A stretch of 64,000 nucleotides of DNA, from contig NZ_JALPSC010000002.1 of assembly GCF_023217965.1 (NCBI RefSeq), forward strand, positions 744,001 to 808,000, written 5' to 3'. Made by a program: the position numbers and the translations under genes. Source of the DNA: Prevotella sp. E13-27 (GTDB lineage Bacteria; Bacteroidota; Bacteroidia; Bacteroidales; Bacteroidaceae). Below the pieces are notes generated by a model that made no database searches, had not been told where the DNA came from, and worked only from the letters and a program-made list of their open reading frames with translations. Below are positions 53,687 to 61,778 of the stretch, piece after piece; position 1 is the stretch's first letter; every line of letters starts with the position of its first letter.

Positions 53687-56041
53687 ATGAAGAAAATATT
53701 CGTATATTCTCTGTGGTCTATTCTGGTCATCAGCATATTGACGGTTGCCATCAGCTTCTGGGCTATTGCTAATGGCATGATAGGCTACATGCCTCCCATT
53801 GAAGACCTCCATAACCCCATAAGCCGTTTCGCCACTCAGGTCTATTCCAGCGACGGTAAGCTCATTGGCACATGGAGCCGCAGCAAGGAGAACCGCGTGA
53901 TGGTTGACTACTCCAAGCTGTCGCCAACGCTCGTCCAGGCTCTCGTGGCCACAGAGGATGCGCGATTCTACGACCATTCAGGCATAGACTTCTATGCGCT
54001 GATGAGAGCCATAGTGAAGCGAGGCATCTTAGGACAGAAGTCGGCAGGCGGTGGCTCCACCATCACCCAGCAGCTGGCTAAGCAGCTCTATAGCGATGTG
54101 GCTTCATCAACCATGGAGCGACTGCTTCAGAAGCCGATAGAGTGGGTGATAGCCGTCCAGTTGGAACGCACCTATACCAAGGATGAGATTATCACTCTCT
54201 ACCTCAACTATTTCGACTTCCTTCACAATGCTGTGGGCATAAAGACGGCTGCCAACACCTATTTCTCAAAGGAACCGTCTGAGCTGACCATCAACGAGTG
54301 TGCCACACTTGTAGGACTCTGTAAGAACCCCAGCTACTTCAATCCTGTGCGATTCCCTGAGCGTTCCAAGTCACGTCGCAATGTGGTTCTCGGACAGATG
54401 TATAAGGAGGGCTATATTACTAAAGAGGTGTTCGACAGCTGTGCCAACGAGCCTCTGGAGCTCCACTTCCGTGTCAACGACCACAAGGAAGGTCTCGCCA
54501 CCTATTTCCGCGAGTTCCTGCGCAGCTATATGACGGCGAAGAAGCCCGACCACAAGGCCTATACACGCCGGGGCAGAAGCTATGTAGAGTTCTTCATCGA
54601 CTCCCTCGCATGGGAAGAAGACCCTCTCTATGGCTGGTGCAACAAGAACAAGAAGCGCGATGGCGAGTACTACAACCTCTATACCGACGGACTGAAGGTC
54701 TATACAACCATCGATTCGCGCATGCAGCGATATGCCGAGCAGGCCTGCTACGACCACGTGGTGAAATATCTCCAGCCGGCATTCAACCAAGGCAAGCAGT
54801 CGAAGCCTAACTTCCCATACAGCGAACTGACCAAGGAGAAGGTTGACGACATGATTCTTTCATCCCACGTCACCTACCAGATGAAGCGCGACGGTGCTTC
54901 TGAAGAGGAGATAGAAGAGGCAAAGCGACGCTTCTGCACGAAGAAGGAGATGACGGTATTCACCTATCATGGCGACATAGACACCATCATGTCGTCGCTC
55001 GACTCGGTGAGATACATGAAGTCGTTCCTGCGAACAGGATTCTTCAGCATGTGTCCGCAGAACGGACAGGTGAAGGCCTATGTGGGTGGTCTCGACCTCC
55101 TGCACTTCAACTATGACATGGCTACCCACGGTCGCCGACAGGTGGGCTCCACCATCAAGCCATTCCTCTATTCACTTGCTATGGAAGATGGCATGACACC
55201 ATGCGACGAGGCACCTAACGTGCAGCAGACCTATATCGTGGCAGGCAAGCCCTGGACACCACGTAACGGCAGCCGCAAACGCTATGGAGAGATGGTAACG
55301 CTGAAATGGGGTCTGCAGCAGTCAAACAACTGGATATCGGCCTACCTCATGTCGCGTCTCAACCCACAGGCGTTCGTAACTCTTCTCAATGCCTATGGCA
55401 TTCGCAACCCAGAGATTCATCCCTCAATGGCTCTCTGTCTCGGACCGTGCGACATAACCGTGTCTGAGATGGTCAGCGCCTATACAGCCTTTGTCAACCA
55501 CGGCATTCGCATGGCTCCGCTATATGTCACACGCATCGTTGACAACGAAGGCAACGAGGTGGCAAAGTTCGAGCCACGCATGAACGAGGTTATCAGCGAG
55601 AACAGCGCCCACAAGATGCTCTACATGCTGCGTGCCGTCGTCGATGGCGGTACTGCTGGCCGTCTGCGCTTCCGCTATAACCTTAAGGCACAGATGGGCG
55701 GAAAGACCGGTACCACGAACAACAACTCCGACGCGTGGTTCATGGGCGTAACTCCACGTCTCGTCACAGGATGCTGGGTAGGTGGCGACGATCGTGACAT
55801 CCACTTCAACTCAATGACCATGGGTCAGGGTGCAACAATGTCATTGCCCATCTTCGCATACTACATGCAGAAAGTATATGCCGACGAACAGCTTGGCTAT
55901 TCACAGGATGAGAAATTCGACATTCCTGAAGGCTTCGACCCATGTGCCATCAACGATAACATGGAACTCATCGATGGGGAAGAGGAGGACGAGATAATAG
56001 ATGAAATACCCGACGAACAGCAGGAAAAAATCTATCAATAG
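53687..56041 (+). CDS. Penicillin-binding protein 1A (bifunctional transglycosylase/transpeptidase)
   Basis: From the ATG at 53687 (MKKIFVYSLWSILVISIL, a membrane anchor) the protein is 784 aa; an upstream in-frame ATG at 53663 overlaps the promoter and is less likely. The glycosyltransferase domain has EDARFYDHSGID and GGSTITQQLAKQL; the transpeptidase has the catalytic STIK (RRQVGSTIKPF), SNN (QQSNNWIS) and KTGT (GGKTGTTNN). It polymerises and cross-links peptidoglycan in the periplasm. The acidic C-terminus (DGEEEDEIIDEIPDEQQEK) is notable. Confidence 0.95.
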   Translation: MKKIFVYSLWSILVISILTVAISFWAIANGMIGYMPPIEDLHNPISRFATQVYSSDGKLIGTWSRSKENRVMVDYSKLSPTLVQALVATEDARFYDHSGIDFYALMRAIVKRGILGQKSAGGGSTITQQLAKQLYSDVASSTMERLLQKPIEWVIAVQLERTYTKDEIITLYLNYFDFLHNAVGIKTAANTYFSKEPSELTINECATLVGLCKNPSYFNPVRFPERSKSRRNVVLGQMYKEGYITKEVFDSCANEPLELHFRVNDHKEGLATYFREFLRSYMTAKKPDHKAYTRRGRSYVEFFIDSLAWEEDPLYGWCNKNKKRDGEYYNLYTDGLKVYTTIDSRMQRYAEQACYDHVVKYLQPAFNQGKQSKPNFPYSELTKEKVDDMILSSHVTYQMKRDGASEEEIEEAKRRFCTKKEMTVFTYHGDIDTIMSSLDSVRYMKSFLRTGFFSMCPQNGQVKAYVGGLDLLHFNYDMATHGRRQVGSTIKPFLYSLAMEDGMTPCDEAPNVQQTYIVAGKPWTPRNGSRKRYGEMVTLKWGLQQSNNWISAYLMSRLNPQAFVTLLNAYGIRNPEIHPSMALCLGPCDITVSEMVSAYTAFVNHGIRMAPLYVTRIVDNEGNEVAKFEPRMNEVISENSAHKMLYMLRAVVDGGTAGRLRFRYNLKAQMGGKTGTTNNNSDAWFMGVTPRLVTGCWVGGDDRDIHFNSMTMGQGATMSLPIFAYYMQKVYADEQLGYSQDEKFDIPEGFDPCAINDNMELIDGEEEDEIIDEIPDEQQEKIYQ

Positions 56042-56103
56042 CCTCCGTTTTTGCTGTAAGAGTACAAAAAACACTCTTTAATGTAAAAAAAACGAGTAAA
56101 AAT

Positions 56104-56134
56104 TTTGCGGATTGCGAAAAAATGCATACCTTTG
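56104..56134 (+). promoter_or_regulatory. Promoter of the tRNA-Lys pair
   Basis: TTTG at 56104-56107 and TACCTTTG at 56127-56134 with 19 nt between, the Bacteroidetes consensus, 22 nt before the first tRNA-Lys. Confidence 0.75.
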
Positions 56135-56156
56135 CACCCGCAAAAAAGAAAAGGAT

Positions 56157-56229
56157 GCACCCGTAGCTCAGTTGGTAGAGCACCTGACTCTTAATCAGGG
56201 TGTCCAGGGTTCGAGCCCCTGCGGGTGTA
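56157..56229 (+). tRNA. tRNA-Lys (CTT), copy 1
   Basis: Seventy-three nucleotides: acceptor GCACCCG with CGGGTGT (G-U first pair), D arm AGCTCAGTTGGTAGAGC, anticodon loop CTCTTAA (anticodon CTT), T arm CAGGG-TTCGAGC-CCCTG. CCA is not encoded. Identical to copy 2. Confidence 0.95.
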
Positions 56230-56258
56230 CAAAATCACTTTTCAAACTTTTCTTTTTC

Positions 56259-56331
56259 GCACCCGTAGCTCAGTTGGTAGAGCACCTGACTCTTAATCAG
56301 GGTGTCCAGGGTTCGAGCCCCTGCGGGTGTA
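56259..56331 (+). tRNA. tRNA-Lys (CTT), copy 2
   Basis: Exact copy of the previous tRNA-Lys, 29 nt downstream. As at 19 kb, an identical tandem tRNA pair directly precedes a terminator and an HU/smalltalk accessory element. Confidence 0.95.
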
Positions 56332-56336
56332 CAGCA

Positions 56337-56375
56337 AGAGAAGCAAGTCATCAAGGCTTGCTTCTCTTCTTTTTT
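56337..56375 (+). terminator. Rho-independent terminator after tRNA-Lys
   Basis: AGAGAAGCAAG (56337-56347) pairs with CTTGCTTCTCT (56357-56367) followed by TC and a T-run. Twelve nt later the converging smalltalk gene ends. Confidence 0.92.
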
Positions 56376-56386
56376 ATATTAACTTT

Positions 56387-56488
56387 TTACATCATCGTCA
56401 TGCAGCTCTGCACTCCGAGGCTTGTTGCTATCGCGGTAAGTATCGCCGCGAGCGTCTGCAAAATAAATTTCCACGTTTCGTTCTTCAT
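56387..56488 (-). CDS. Smalltalk protein, copy C (33 aa)
   Basis: Beginning MKNETWKFILQTLAAILTAI and ending SCMTMM, this is the same protein as copy A except for Lys3 to Asn, and the DNA is almost identical over the gene. One hydrophobic helix, short polar head, Cys/Met end. The upstream HU gene that it would normally accompany (57989-58489) has been separated from it by an IS110-family insertion. Function unknown. Confidence 0.8.
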   Translation of the reverse strand: MKNETWKFILQTLAAILTAIATSLGVQSCMTMM

Positions 56489-56526
56489 AGCTTTTCTTAT
56501 TTAACAACGGATTTCACGGATTTCAC

Positions 56527-56749
56527 TCTAAGTTTGCAGCGTCTAAGAAAAATATTGTATAAATCTTGCTTAGTAAGGTCAGGTTCCCTACCTTTGTTGT
56601 AAGAAGGAGGAACCGGCCTGCTGGAGAGGGAAACTCTGGATTTCACAGGGACAAGCCCATGATCTGTATCAGTCCTCCCAGCCACGTTGCAAGCTCTGAT
56701 AGAATGATAACGGCTTCGAGCCTATTTAGAGTGTAGAGTCAATGCAACT
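56527..56749 (+). ncRNA. Candidate bridge RNA region of the IS110 element
   Basis: The non-coding left end of the element contains a TACCTTTG box (56589-56596), a hairpin GGTTCC/GGAACC (56582-56587 with 56609-56614), further GC-rich segments (CGGCCTGCTGGAGAGGGAAAC) and no ORF. In IS110-group elements such a structured left end gives the bridge RNA that pairs with target and donor DNA. Target- and donor-pairing loops could not be assigned by eye. Confidence 0.5.
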
Positions 56750-56779
56750 ATGCCGATTCCTATAAAACGATACAAAGGT

Positions 56780-57820
56780 ATGAAAAAAATCTTTATCGGC
56801 ATCGATTTCTCCAAAGAAAAGTTTGATGCAACGGTCATAAAGGCCGAGGGAGTCGAGGAACGTGCAGAGAGACAGCACGAGGTGTTTGACAATAAGGTGA
56901 GTGGTTTCCGTCGCCTGCTTAGATGGGTGAAGTCCGTTGTGGACGAGCAGGACACTGGACTCTGGCTGTTCTGCGGAGAGAACACTGGCGGTTACAGCAG
57001 GGCACTATGCAACTATCTCTACGGAAGTGGTTATGACATGTGGTTGGAAAATGCCCTGAGCATCAAGCGCAGCTCTGCCCTGCAGCGTACGAAAAGCGAC
57101 AAGGCCGATGCAGGCATTATTGCAGAGTATGCCATGCGCAACTACGACCAGATGCGCCTGTACAAGCCTCTGGACAAGAATCTGGAGCGTCTTCGTGAAG
57201 TATTTCTCTATAGGCATAATCTGGTCAAACTAAAGGCGAGCATGACAGTGCGCAAGGGTGAGAAGAAACAGACACAGGAGAAGTCCGACATCAGCCGTTT
57301 CATGGCTATGAGCAGCAAACATCTCATCAGTGAGTTTAACAAGAAAATAGCAGAATGCGATATGAGAATAGAAAAGATTATAAGTGAGGATGAGGAGCTG
57401 CGCAGGAACTTCGAGATCATCACTTCTGTTCCTGGAGTAGGCACACAGAACGCCGTTTGCCTGATGGTCTATACAGACAACTTCAGCCGCTTTGACTTCG
57501 ATTCTCGAAAGATAGCCTGCTACTACGGAGTAGCACCCTTTGGCCGACAGTCTGGCACAAGTGTAAACACGCCGCCACATGTAAGCCCATTTGCAAACAA
57601 GCTCATCAAGGCACTGCTCACACAGGCTGCATTGGCATCCATCCACTTTTGTCCTCAGATGGCCATATACTACCATAGGCTTGTCGAAGTTGGCAAGAAG
57701 AAGCCCGTTGCCGTGAATAACGTAAAGAACAAACTATTACATGTCATTACGGCTATGGTAAGGAATGGAGAAAAATACAACCCAGATTATGACTATCATG
57801 CAGCGCTTGAGGCTGCATGA
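56780..57820 (+). CDS. IS110-family transposase (recombinase)
   Basis: From the ATG at 56780 (MKKIFIGIDFSKEKFDATV) the protein is 346 aa; an ATG 30 nt earlier gives ten extra basic residues. The N-terminal DEDD (RuvC-like) domain has GIDFSKEKFD, the Glu in CGENTGGYS and the Asp pair in RTKSDKADAGIIAEYA. The C-terminal IS116/IS110/IS902 domain has SVPGVGTQNAV, KIACYYGVAPFGRQSGTS and NKLIKALLTQAA, with the Ser nucleophile. Complete and apparently functional. Confidence 0.95.
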   Translation: MKKIFIGIDFSKEKFDATVIKAEGVEERAERQHEVFDNKVSGFRRLLRWVKSVVDEQDTGLWLFCGENTGGYSRALCNYLYGSGYDMWLENALSIKRSSALQRTKSDKADAGIIAEYAMRNYDQMRLYKPLDKNLERLREVFLYRHNLVKLKASMTVRKGEKKQTQEKSDISRFMAMSSKHLISEFNKKIAECDMRIEKIISEDEELRRNFEIITSVPGVGTQNAVCLMVYTDNFSRFDFDSRKIACYYGVAPFGRQSGTSVNTPPHVSPFANKLIKALLTQAALASIHFCPQMAIYYHRLVEVGKKKPVAVNNVKNKLLHVITAMVRNGEKYNPDYDYHAALEAA

Positions 57821-57910
57821 AGTCGGGAGTGTTAAAAATATAGTTAAAACAGAAAAAATATTAGGAATTTAACATAGAATGCGGATTTTTATTCTCGCGT
57901 TCTTTTCTAA

Positions 57911-57988
57911 CTCATCCCCCTCCCCTCGGGCGCTCGGCGCTTGCGACGCTTGGCTCGTCCAAGAATGGAAGGGGTGGGTTTTAGGTTC
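57911..57988. repeat. REP-like GC-rich block before HU copy C
   Basis: Nearly identical to the blocks at 19579-19654 and 27633-27710 (CCCCTCCCCTCGGGCGCTCG to GGAAGGGGTGGG). Its ends can pair, which would suit a terminator for HU on the - strand. Confidence 0.75.
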
Positions 57989-58489
57989 TTAAGGCTCTTC
58001 CTCGATAGCCCCTCCGCCTGGCGTCTCATTGCCGCCGCTTCCGCTTCCTTCCTGCTCTCCGAAGCTGACCTTCGAGTTGCCTATCTTCGTGGTGAGGTTG
58101 GTGTTCTTGCGCATCATGCGTGCGGTGTAGAGGCTGTCGTTGCTCTGGTCGGCGGTGAACTTCACGCCTATGCGGGTGATGTTCTTGCTGATCTCGAAGT
58201 CCTCGTAGGTGTCAGAGCCGGTGGAGGTGGCAGCGAGATAGAGCGTGCCTATTCCGTCGAGCTTCACCTTGTAGCCCTCTGTGAGCAGCTCTGCTATGCA
58301 GTGCATCAGCTTGCGTGTCACGCCCAGCACCACGTCGTCGGTGTACAGCGTGCCGTGGCTCATGATGTGGTTGGCCAGATCATCGGTGTCGAGTGTCTCG
58401 CGGTGGAGCACCTTGCCATAGTACTTGCCATAGCATTTTGGCAGCTTCTCGTTAGTGTTCTTGTAAACTTTAATCGTTACTTGTCCCAT
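57989..58489 (-). CDS. Histone-like HU family DNA-binding protein, copy C
   Basis: A 166-aa HU-related protein almost identical to copy B (His for Arg in CIAEL, Glu for Asp before ISKN, Ser for Thr in the tail) with the same promoter and leader. Residues 1-120 form the HU-like domain and the rest is a Gly-rich acidic tail. It lies between the IS110 element and the primase gene of this element and may organise or regulate the element's DNA. Confidence 0.9.
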   Translation of the reverse strand: MGQVTIKVYKNTNEKLPKCYGKYYGKVLHRETLDTDDLANHIMSHGTLYTDDVVLGVTRKLMHCIAELLTEGYKVKLDGIGTLYLAATSTGSDTYEDFEISKNITRIGVKFTADQSNDSLYTARMMRKNTNLTTKIGNSKVSFGEQEGSGSGGNETPGGGAIEEEP

Positions 58490-58569
58490 AATTTTGTGTT
58501 TTTAATTGTATTAGATTACCCTTGCGACCAGCTTCTTCGGGTGGCCGCTTCCCGTGTGTTTTAACGATA

Positions 58570-58577
58570 CAAAGATA
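58570..58577 (-). promoter_or_regulatory. -7 element of HU copy C
   Basis: TATCTTTG on the - strand, 80 nt before the HU-C start, in the same position as in copy B. The sequence identity with copy B continues to about 58705 and then stops inside the end of the primase gene. Confidence 0.6.
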
Positions 58578-58703
58578 CGAAATAATTTCCATTCCGCCAA
58601 ATATTTACGCAAATTTTTTTAAAGAAAAAGTTTAAGAGGTGAGACCTCTCACCTCTAACCAATCGCTCCTGGCGTTTAGTAAGAACGCTCCGAGCGTTTA
58701 GGC

Positions 58704-59738
58704 CTAATGCTTCTGGCAGAGATAGCGCAGGTAGTAGTCGCTGTAGTCCTTGCAGTCGGGAGGCAGCTGATGGTGCACCAGCGAGGGCAATACCTCCTTC
58801 AGCTGGAGGAACAGGCGCTCGCCAGGGGCGTCATTATCTGGCCACATGGAAAACCCACCCCCTGCCCCTCCCGAGGGGAGGGGAGATGGATTAGTGATAT
58901 TCGAAGTAGAGGTTGTCCATTGGTTTGTAGCACCCCTCTCCTTCGGGGCGCTCGGCGCTTGCGACGCTTTGCTTGCAAAGAATGGGCTGGGGGTGGGGTT
59001 TAGCGTTAAGAGTTGTTCTTTATCCTTCTTTGTTAACAGGGTTGCTGACGGTATTGCGATGGCTTTGTGACCGGCTGAAAGGAGACTCCAGCAGTCGGAG
59101 CAGCCCTCGGCTATGTAGAGCTCGTCGCCAGGCTTCAGAAGGTTCAACACTGGCAGGTTATATATGCCGCATTGAGAGCCTTGAGGAAAGCGGAAACGAG
59201 GCAGAGCGCCGCACACCAAATTGCGGTTCTGCACACCCACCAGCTTCCCTTCGCGGTCGTAGTAAGGTATCTGTAACCACGGCACGCCTTGCTTGTCACG
59301 CCACGATGTCAAACGGCACCAGCGAACTACGCGCTCATCAAGCCTGCGCTCTTCGAAGAGAAAGTGTCTTGCCTCAGGAGAAAGCCAAGGGCGCTCGAAA
59401 TACCTTTCATAGCGAGAAGCGTCAAAAGTGCACAGCGGAACCGACCCTATTGTGCACTTTTCAAGGATGATGTTATGCTCATCCGCCAGCCAACGGCAGG
59501 CTGCTTTGAAATCGAGATTCAAGTGTCGCATCACCAAGTCAATGGTTCCGCCGCTGGCTCCGCACACGAAGCAGCGGTAGGTGTTTTTTCTCACGCTGAA
59601 CGAGAGGCTGGGGTGGTGGTCCTCGTGGAAAGGACAGAGGCATTTGTGTCTCGTGACTTGCAGTCCGAGTCGCTCTGCGACCCCCTCTATGGGGAGGTCG
59701 CGGAGCTTTTGAAGTTCAAATTTATCCATAAGACTCAC
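58704..59738 (-). CDS. DNA primase with CHC2 zinc finger and TOPRIM domain
   Basis: The 344-aa protein has an N-terminal CHC2 zinc finger (CLCPFHEDHHPSLSF...YRCFVCGASGG, about 34-63) and a TOPRIM-like region (about 200-330; ELYIAEGCSDCWSLLSAG with the Glu, WPDNDAPGE with the Asp pair). Between these two TOPRIM motifs lies an unusual 50-residue Pro/Ser-rich insertion (NPTPSPFFAS to PSPLPSGGAGGG) encoded by REP-like repeats, and a second insertion (KCTIGSVPLCT, about 94-104) encoded by a 32-bp palindrome. No helicase domain. It probably primes replication of the element together with the DUF3987 protein upstream. Confidence 0.88.
   Translation of the reverse strand: MSLMDKFELQKLRDLPIEGVAERLGLQVTRHKCLCPFHEDHHPSLSFSVRKNTYRCFVCGASGGTIDLVMRHLNLDFKAACRWLADEHNIILEKCTIGSVPLCTFDASRYERYFERPWLSPEARHFLFEERRLDERVVRWCRLTSWRDKQGVPWLQIPYYDREGKLVGVQNRNLVCGALPRFRFPQGSQCGIYNLPVLNLLKPGDELYIAEGCSDCWSLLSAGHKAIAIPSATLLTKKDKEQLLTLNPTPSPFFASKASQAPSAPKERGATNQWTTSTSNITNPSPLPSGGAGGGFSMWPDNDAPGERLFLQLKEVLPSLVHHQLPPDCKDYSDYYLRYLCQKH
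58849..58985. repeat. REP-like repeats inserted inside the primase gene
   Basis: Two GC-rich hairpin blocks, CCCCTCCCGAGGGGAGGGG (58864-58882) and CCCCTCTCCTTCGGGGCGCT... to GGGCTGGGGGTGGGG, keep the reading frame open and insert about 50 codons between TOPRIM motifs. CGCTCGGCGCTTGCGACGCT within it is shared with the blocks before the three HU genes. Confidence 0.8.
59427..59458. repeat. 32-bp palindromic repeat inserted in frame in the primase gene
   Basis: AGTGCACA and TGTGCACT at the ends (extended to 11 bp with flanking A and T) around GGAACCGACCCT. It is the reverse-strand version of the repeat at 35362-35393 and encodes the same peptide type on the gene's own strand. Confidence 0.85.
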
Positions 59739-59870
59739 CCCCAGCCCCTCCCTGTGAGGGAGGGGAGTAGAATGTATGTTGGGGGTATTCTACTATGATT
59801 ATCCATTGTTATTTTATTGATACTGTAGGTGACCACCCCCTCCCTCACAGGGAGGGTGAGGGGAGAGTCT
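59739..59870. repeat. Pair of REP-like hairpins between primase and DUF3987-like genes
   Basis: CCCCTCCCTGTGAGGGAGGGG (59746-59766) and CCCCCTCCCTCACAGGGAGGG (59837-59857) are each self-complementary and also complementary to one another. They fill the gap, and the second provides the last codons of the upstream gene (TLPSPSL). Typical of paired REP (BIME-like) arrangements. Confidence 0.8.
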
Positions 59871-61167
59871 GTTTCAGGTATTCTTCTGTTTTGCTGTACA
59901 GTCCTGTCTGCGCAGAGTAGGTGATGAACTTGCGGAACACCCATACGCGCAACTGGTTCTTCGTGCCTTCCTTGCTCTTTCCAGACTCCAAGCGTAGCGC
60001 CTCCAGCTGTGCCTCGTTGAAGCTGTTGGGCAGCGAGTCGAGCATGTTCTTCGGACCGCCTTTGGCGGCTTCTTGGATGCTGGCATCGCCCCCCTTGAGC
60101 AGGTCTGAGAAGATTCTGAGTTTGCTCCAGATATCTCGGTATAGCAGCCATTCCACCATATCTCCCATGGCCTTCGTCCACGTCTGGTTATTGAGCGCCC
60201 AGAGAATGCATCCAGCCTTCCATGCCGAGACCAATGCTCGCTTCGACATGTCCCACAGCACGTCATCGTCGGTCAGATCGGCTATCGATGCCATATCCTC
60301 GGCCAGCTTGTCCGTCAGCTTGTTTAGCGGTCTTATGACGTAGCGTCCCTTACAGATATCAAGGCGTTTCAAATATTCGTCGAGCTTCTGGTAGAAGTCT
60401 TCACTGTACTGTCCTTGTCGCGGTATGCGTCCGCTGCGATTGCCGCGCGCCTTGTAGGAGAAGACCATTCGTCCAAAAGTGCCGTTGAACAGTTCTTTCT
60501 TGTAGAAACTACGTGCTGCAACCGGTGTCGATGATATGGTCATGCACACACGCAGTATTGGGTCGCCTGTTATGCCGTCGGCCGTGGCGCGCATGGCGCC
60601 TGCATGCATTCTATCATAAACATTGCGCAGAAGGTGGGAGACCTGCTTGTGTCCGCCACATAGTTCGTCAGCCATTTCCACTTCAGGCAGGTTGAAGTAC
60701 TGAGTTCTTCCCCCCAACTTCTCACAGCCCATGGCGTTCTGTAGGAAGCCTGCACGCGTGGTGTCGGTTGGTGGGAAGAGTATGGCCACATCCGGTCTGG
60801 CAGGCTTCTCTTTGTTTGACCCACGAGTCTTTGTCTGCCTTGACCATTCCACTAGTTTATCCAATTCCTCCTTGTCGTGCTGACGGAAATCGCGGCAAAT
60901 AGCTTCCACCAAGTTGCCCAATTGGCCCTTGTTGTTGCCCGAATCAGCAACGAGATGTGCCATTTGGCCACACATTTCCTTCCAAGTGAGGTCGGGATAT
61001 TGAAATTCTGCGCCGCTGATGTGTGCGCCAAGAACGGGGAAAAACATCGGAACGAGGGGTTCATACATGTCTTTTGAGGCCTGTGAAAGCAGTATTTTGA
61101 TGCATTCTGTGCCTTTTCCGAGGTTAGGCATCTCTGGTGCCTTCTGTTTACTGATATCGTATCTCAT
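59845..61167 (-). CDS. DUF3987-like replication protein (440 aa)
   Basis: The protein starts MRYDISKQKAPEMPNLGKGT and contains a Walker A-like segment ADSGNNKGQLGNLVE (about 73-87), then GSNKEKPARPDVAI, which parallels GANKEKDIRPAIY after the P-loop of the 859-aa protein at 34539-37118, so the two are distant relatives. It lacks the VirE-N domain, whose role is probably taken by the separate primase gene next to it. The C-terminal seven residues come from a REP-like repeat. It is likely the ATPase/helicase-type partner of the primase. Confidence 0.75.
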   Translation of the reverse strand: MRYDISKQKAPEMPNLGKGTECIKILLSQASKDMYEPLVPMFFPVLGAHISGAEFQYPDLTWKEMCGQMAHLVADSGNNKGQLGNLVEAICRDFRQHDKEELDKLVEWSRQTKTRGSNKEKPARPDVAILFPPTDTTRAGFLQNAMGCEKLGGRTQYFNLPEVEMADELCGGHKQVSHLLRNVYDRMHAGAMRATADGITGDPILRVCMTISSTPVAARSFYKKELFNGTFGRMVFSYKARGNRSGRIPRQGQYSEDFYQKLDEYLKRLDICKGRYVIRPLNKLTDKLAEDMASIADLTDDDVLWDMSKRALVSAWKAGCILWALNNQTWTKAMGDMVEWLLYRDIWSKLRIFSDLLKGGDASIQEAAKGGPKNMLDSLPNSFNEAQLEALRLESGKSKEGTKNQLRVWVFRKFITYSAQTGLYSKTEEYLKQTLPSPSL

Positions 61168-61217
61168 TGATTATTAGCTTTTTAGATGAATTAATAATGA
61201 ATTAATATTGGTCCAAC

Positions 61218-61385
61218 CATTACATTACAGTCATTACAGTCGTTTTTTTGAGGGTATGCATTTCCTCTATATTCTATATATAATATATATAACTAATTAT
61301 ATATCAATAAGTTATAAATAAATTTAAGGGATTAGAAGAAGATGTATACCCCCCTTTTTTTAACTGTAATGACTGTAATGTAATG
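61218..61385. repeat. AT-rich core between 23-bp inverted repeats of 9-bp units (locus C)
   Basis: The left arm (61218-61240) and right arm (61363-61385, units ACTGTAATG, ACTGTAATG, TAATG) are perfect reverse complements over 23 bp. The core has alternating TATA stretches (about 61266-61315). It lies directly upstream of the DUF3987-like gene. The layout matches loci A and B although the unit sequence is different. Confidence 0.82.
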
Positions 61386-61403
61386 ATTTTGGCTTTTTAC
61401 TTT

Positions 61404-61778
61404 TTACCTTTTCCCTACCAGGCCCTCCAATGCCCACATTAGTTCGTTGGCCACGGAGGTAGCGAATTGTGCCACACTGAATCCAGGTTCTTCTATATGC
61501 ACGTCGCGGAAATTAAGGCCGTAGGTACCGTTGTCGCGCTGGGTGACTGTGATGTGCTCTCCCTTGAAGATGTGTGGGTTGCGCTTCACACGCTTCTCAC
61601 TACAGGTCTCTATGAAGGTCATCGTCTCGTTGTAGCGGTACTCGTCGGCCTCCACATCGCGGCGCAGCACGCCCTGATAGCTCTTGCCGGCCTTCATGCG
61701 GCGGTCGCTCCGCAGATAGGTTGTCACGTCCATACACAGTTCTTTGTTCTTGTTCAGTCGTTTAGATATCTTTTTCAT
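61404..61778 (-). CDS. Unknown small basic protein of element C (124 aa)
   Basis: A basic N-terminus (MKKISKRLNKNKELCMDVTT) leads into a beta-rich domain with many charged residues (YNETMTFIETCSEKRVKRNPHIFKGEHITVTQ) and a helical end (FATSVANELMWALEGLVGK). A second start at MDVTT is possible. Similar position, upstream of the replication genes and beside the inverted-repeat core, suggests a DNA-binding accessory; no family is recognised. Confidence 0.6.
   Translation of the reverse strand: MKKISKRLNKNKELCMDVTTYLRSDRRMKAGKSYQGVLRRDVEADEYRYNETMTFIETCSEKRVKRNPHIFKGEHITVTQRDNGTYGLNFRDVHIEEPGFSVAQFATSVANELMWALEGLVGKR

Larger units (their letters stand above)
56527..57882 (+). mobile_element. IS110-family insertion sequence
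   Basis: Copy B of the cassette retains the uninterrupted site: TTCACGGATTTTTTTCTCGCG at about 27600-27621. In copy C the left flank runs to GGATTTCAC (56526), then foreign DNA starts (TCTAAGTTTGCAG), and the right flank resumes at GCGGATTTTTATTCTCGCG (57881). So the element spans about 56527-57881. It has no terminal inverted repeats or target duplication, as expected for IS110. About 220 nt precede the transposase gene and only 60 nt follow it. Confidence 0.88.

Noticed and set aside
57941..58564. Long + strand frame of 207 codons opposite HU copy C
   Set aside because: It mirrors the HU gene, appears likewise opposite copies A and B, and is Val/Ala/Leu-biased as expected of a shadow frame.
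59928..60343. + strand frames within 59.9-60.3 kb
   Set aside because: They are antisense to the DUF3987-like gene and show no conserved motifs.
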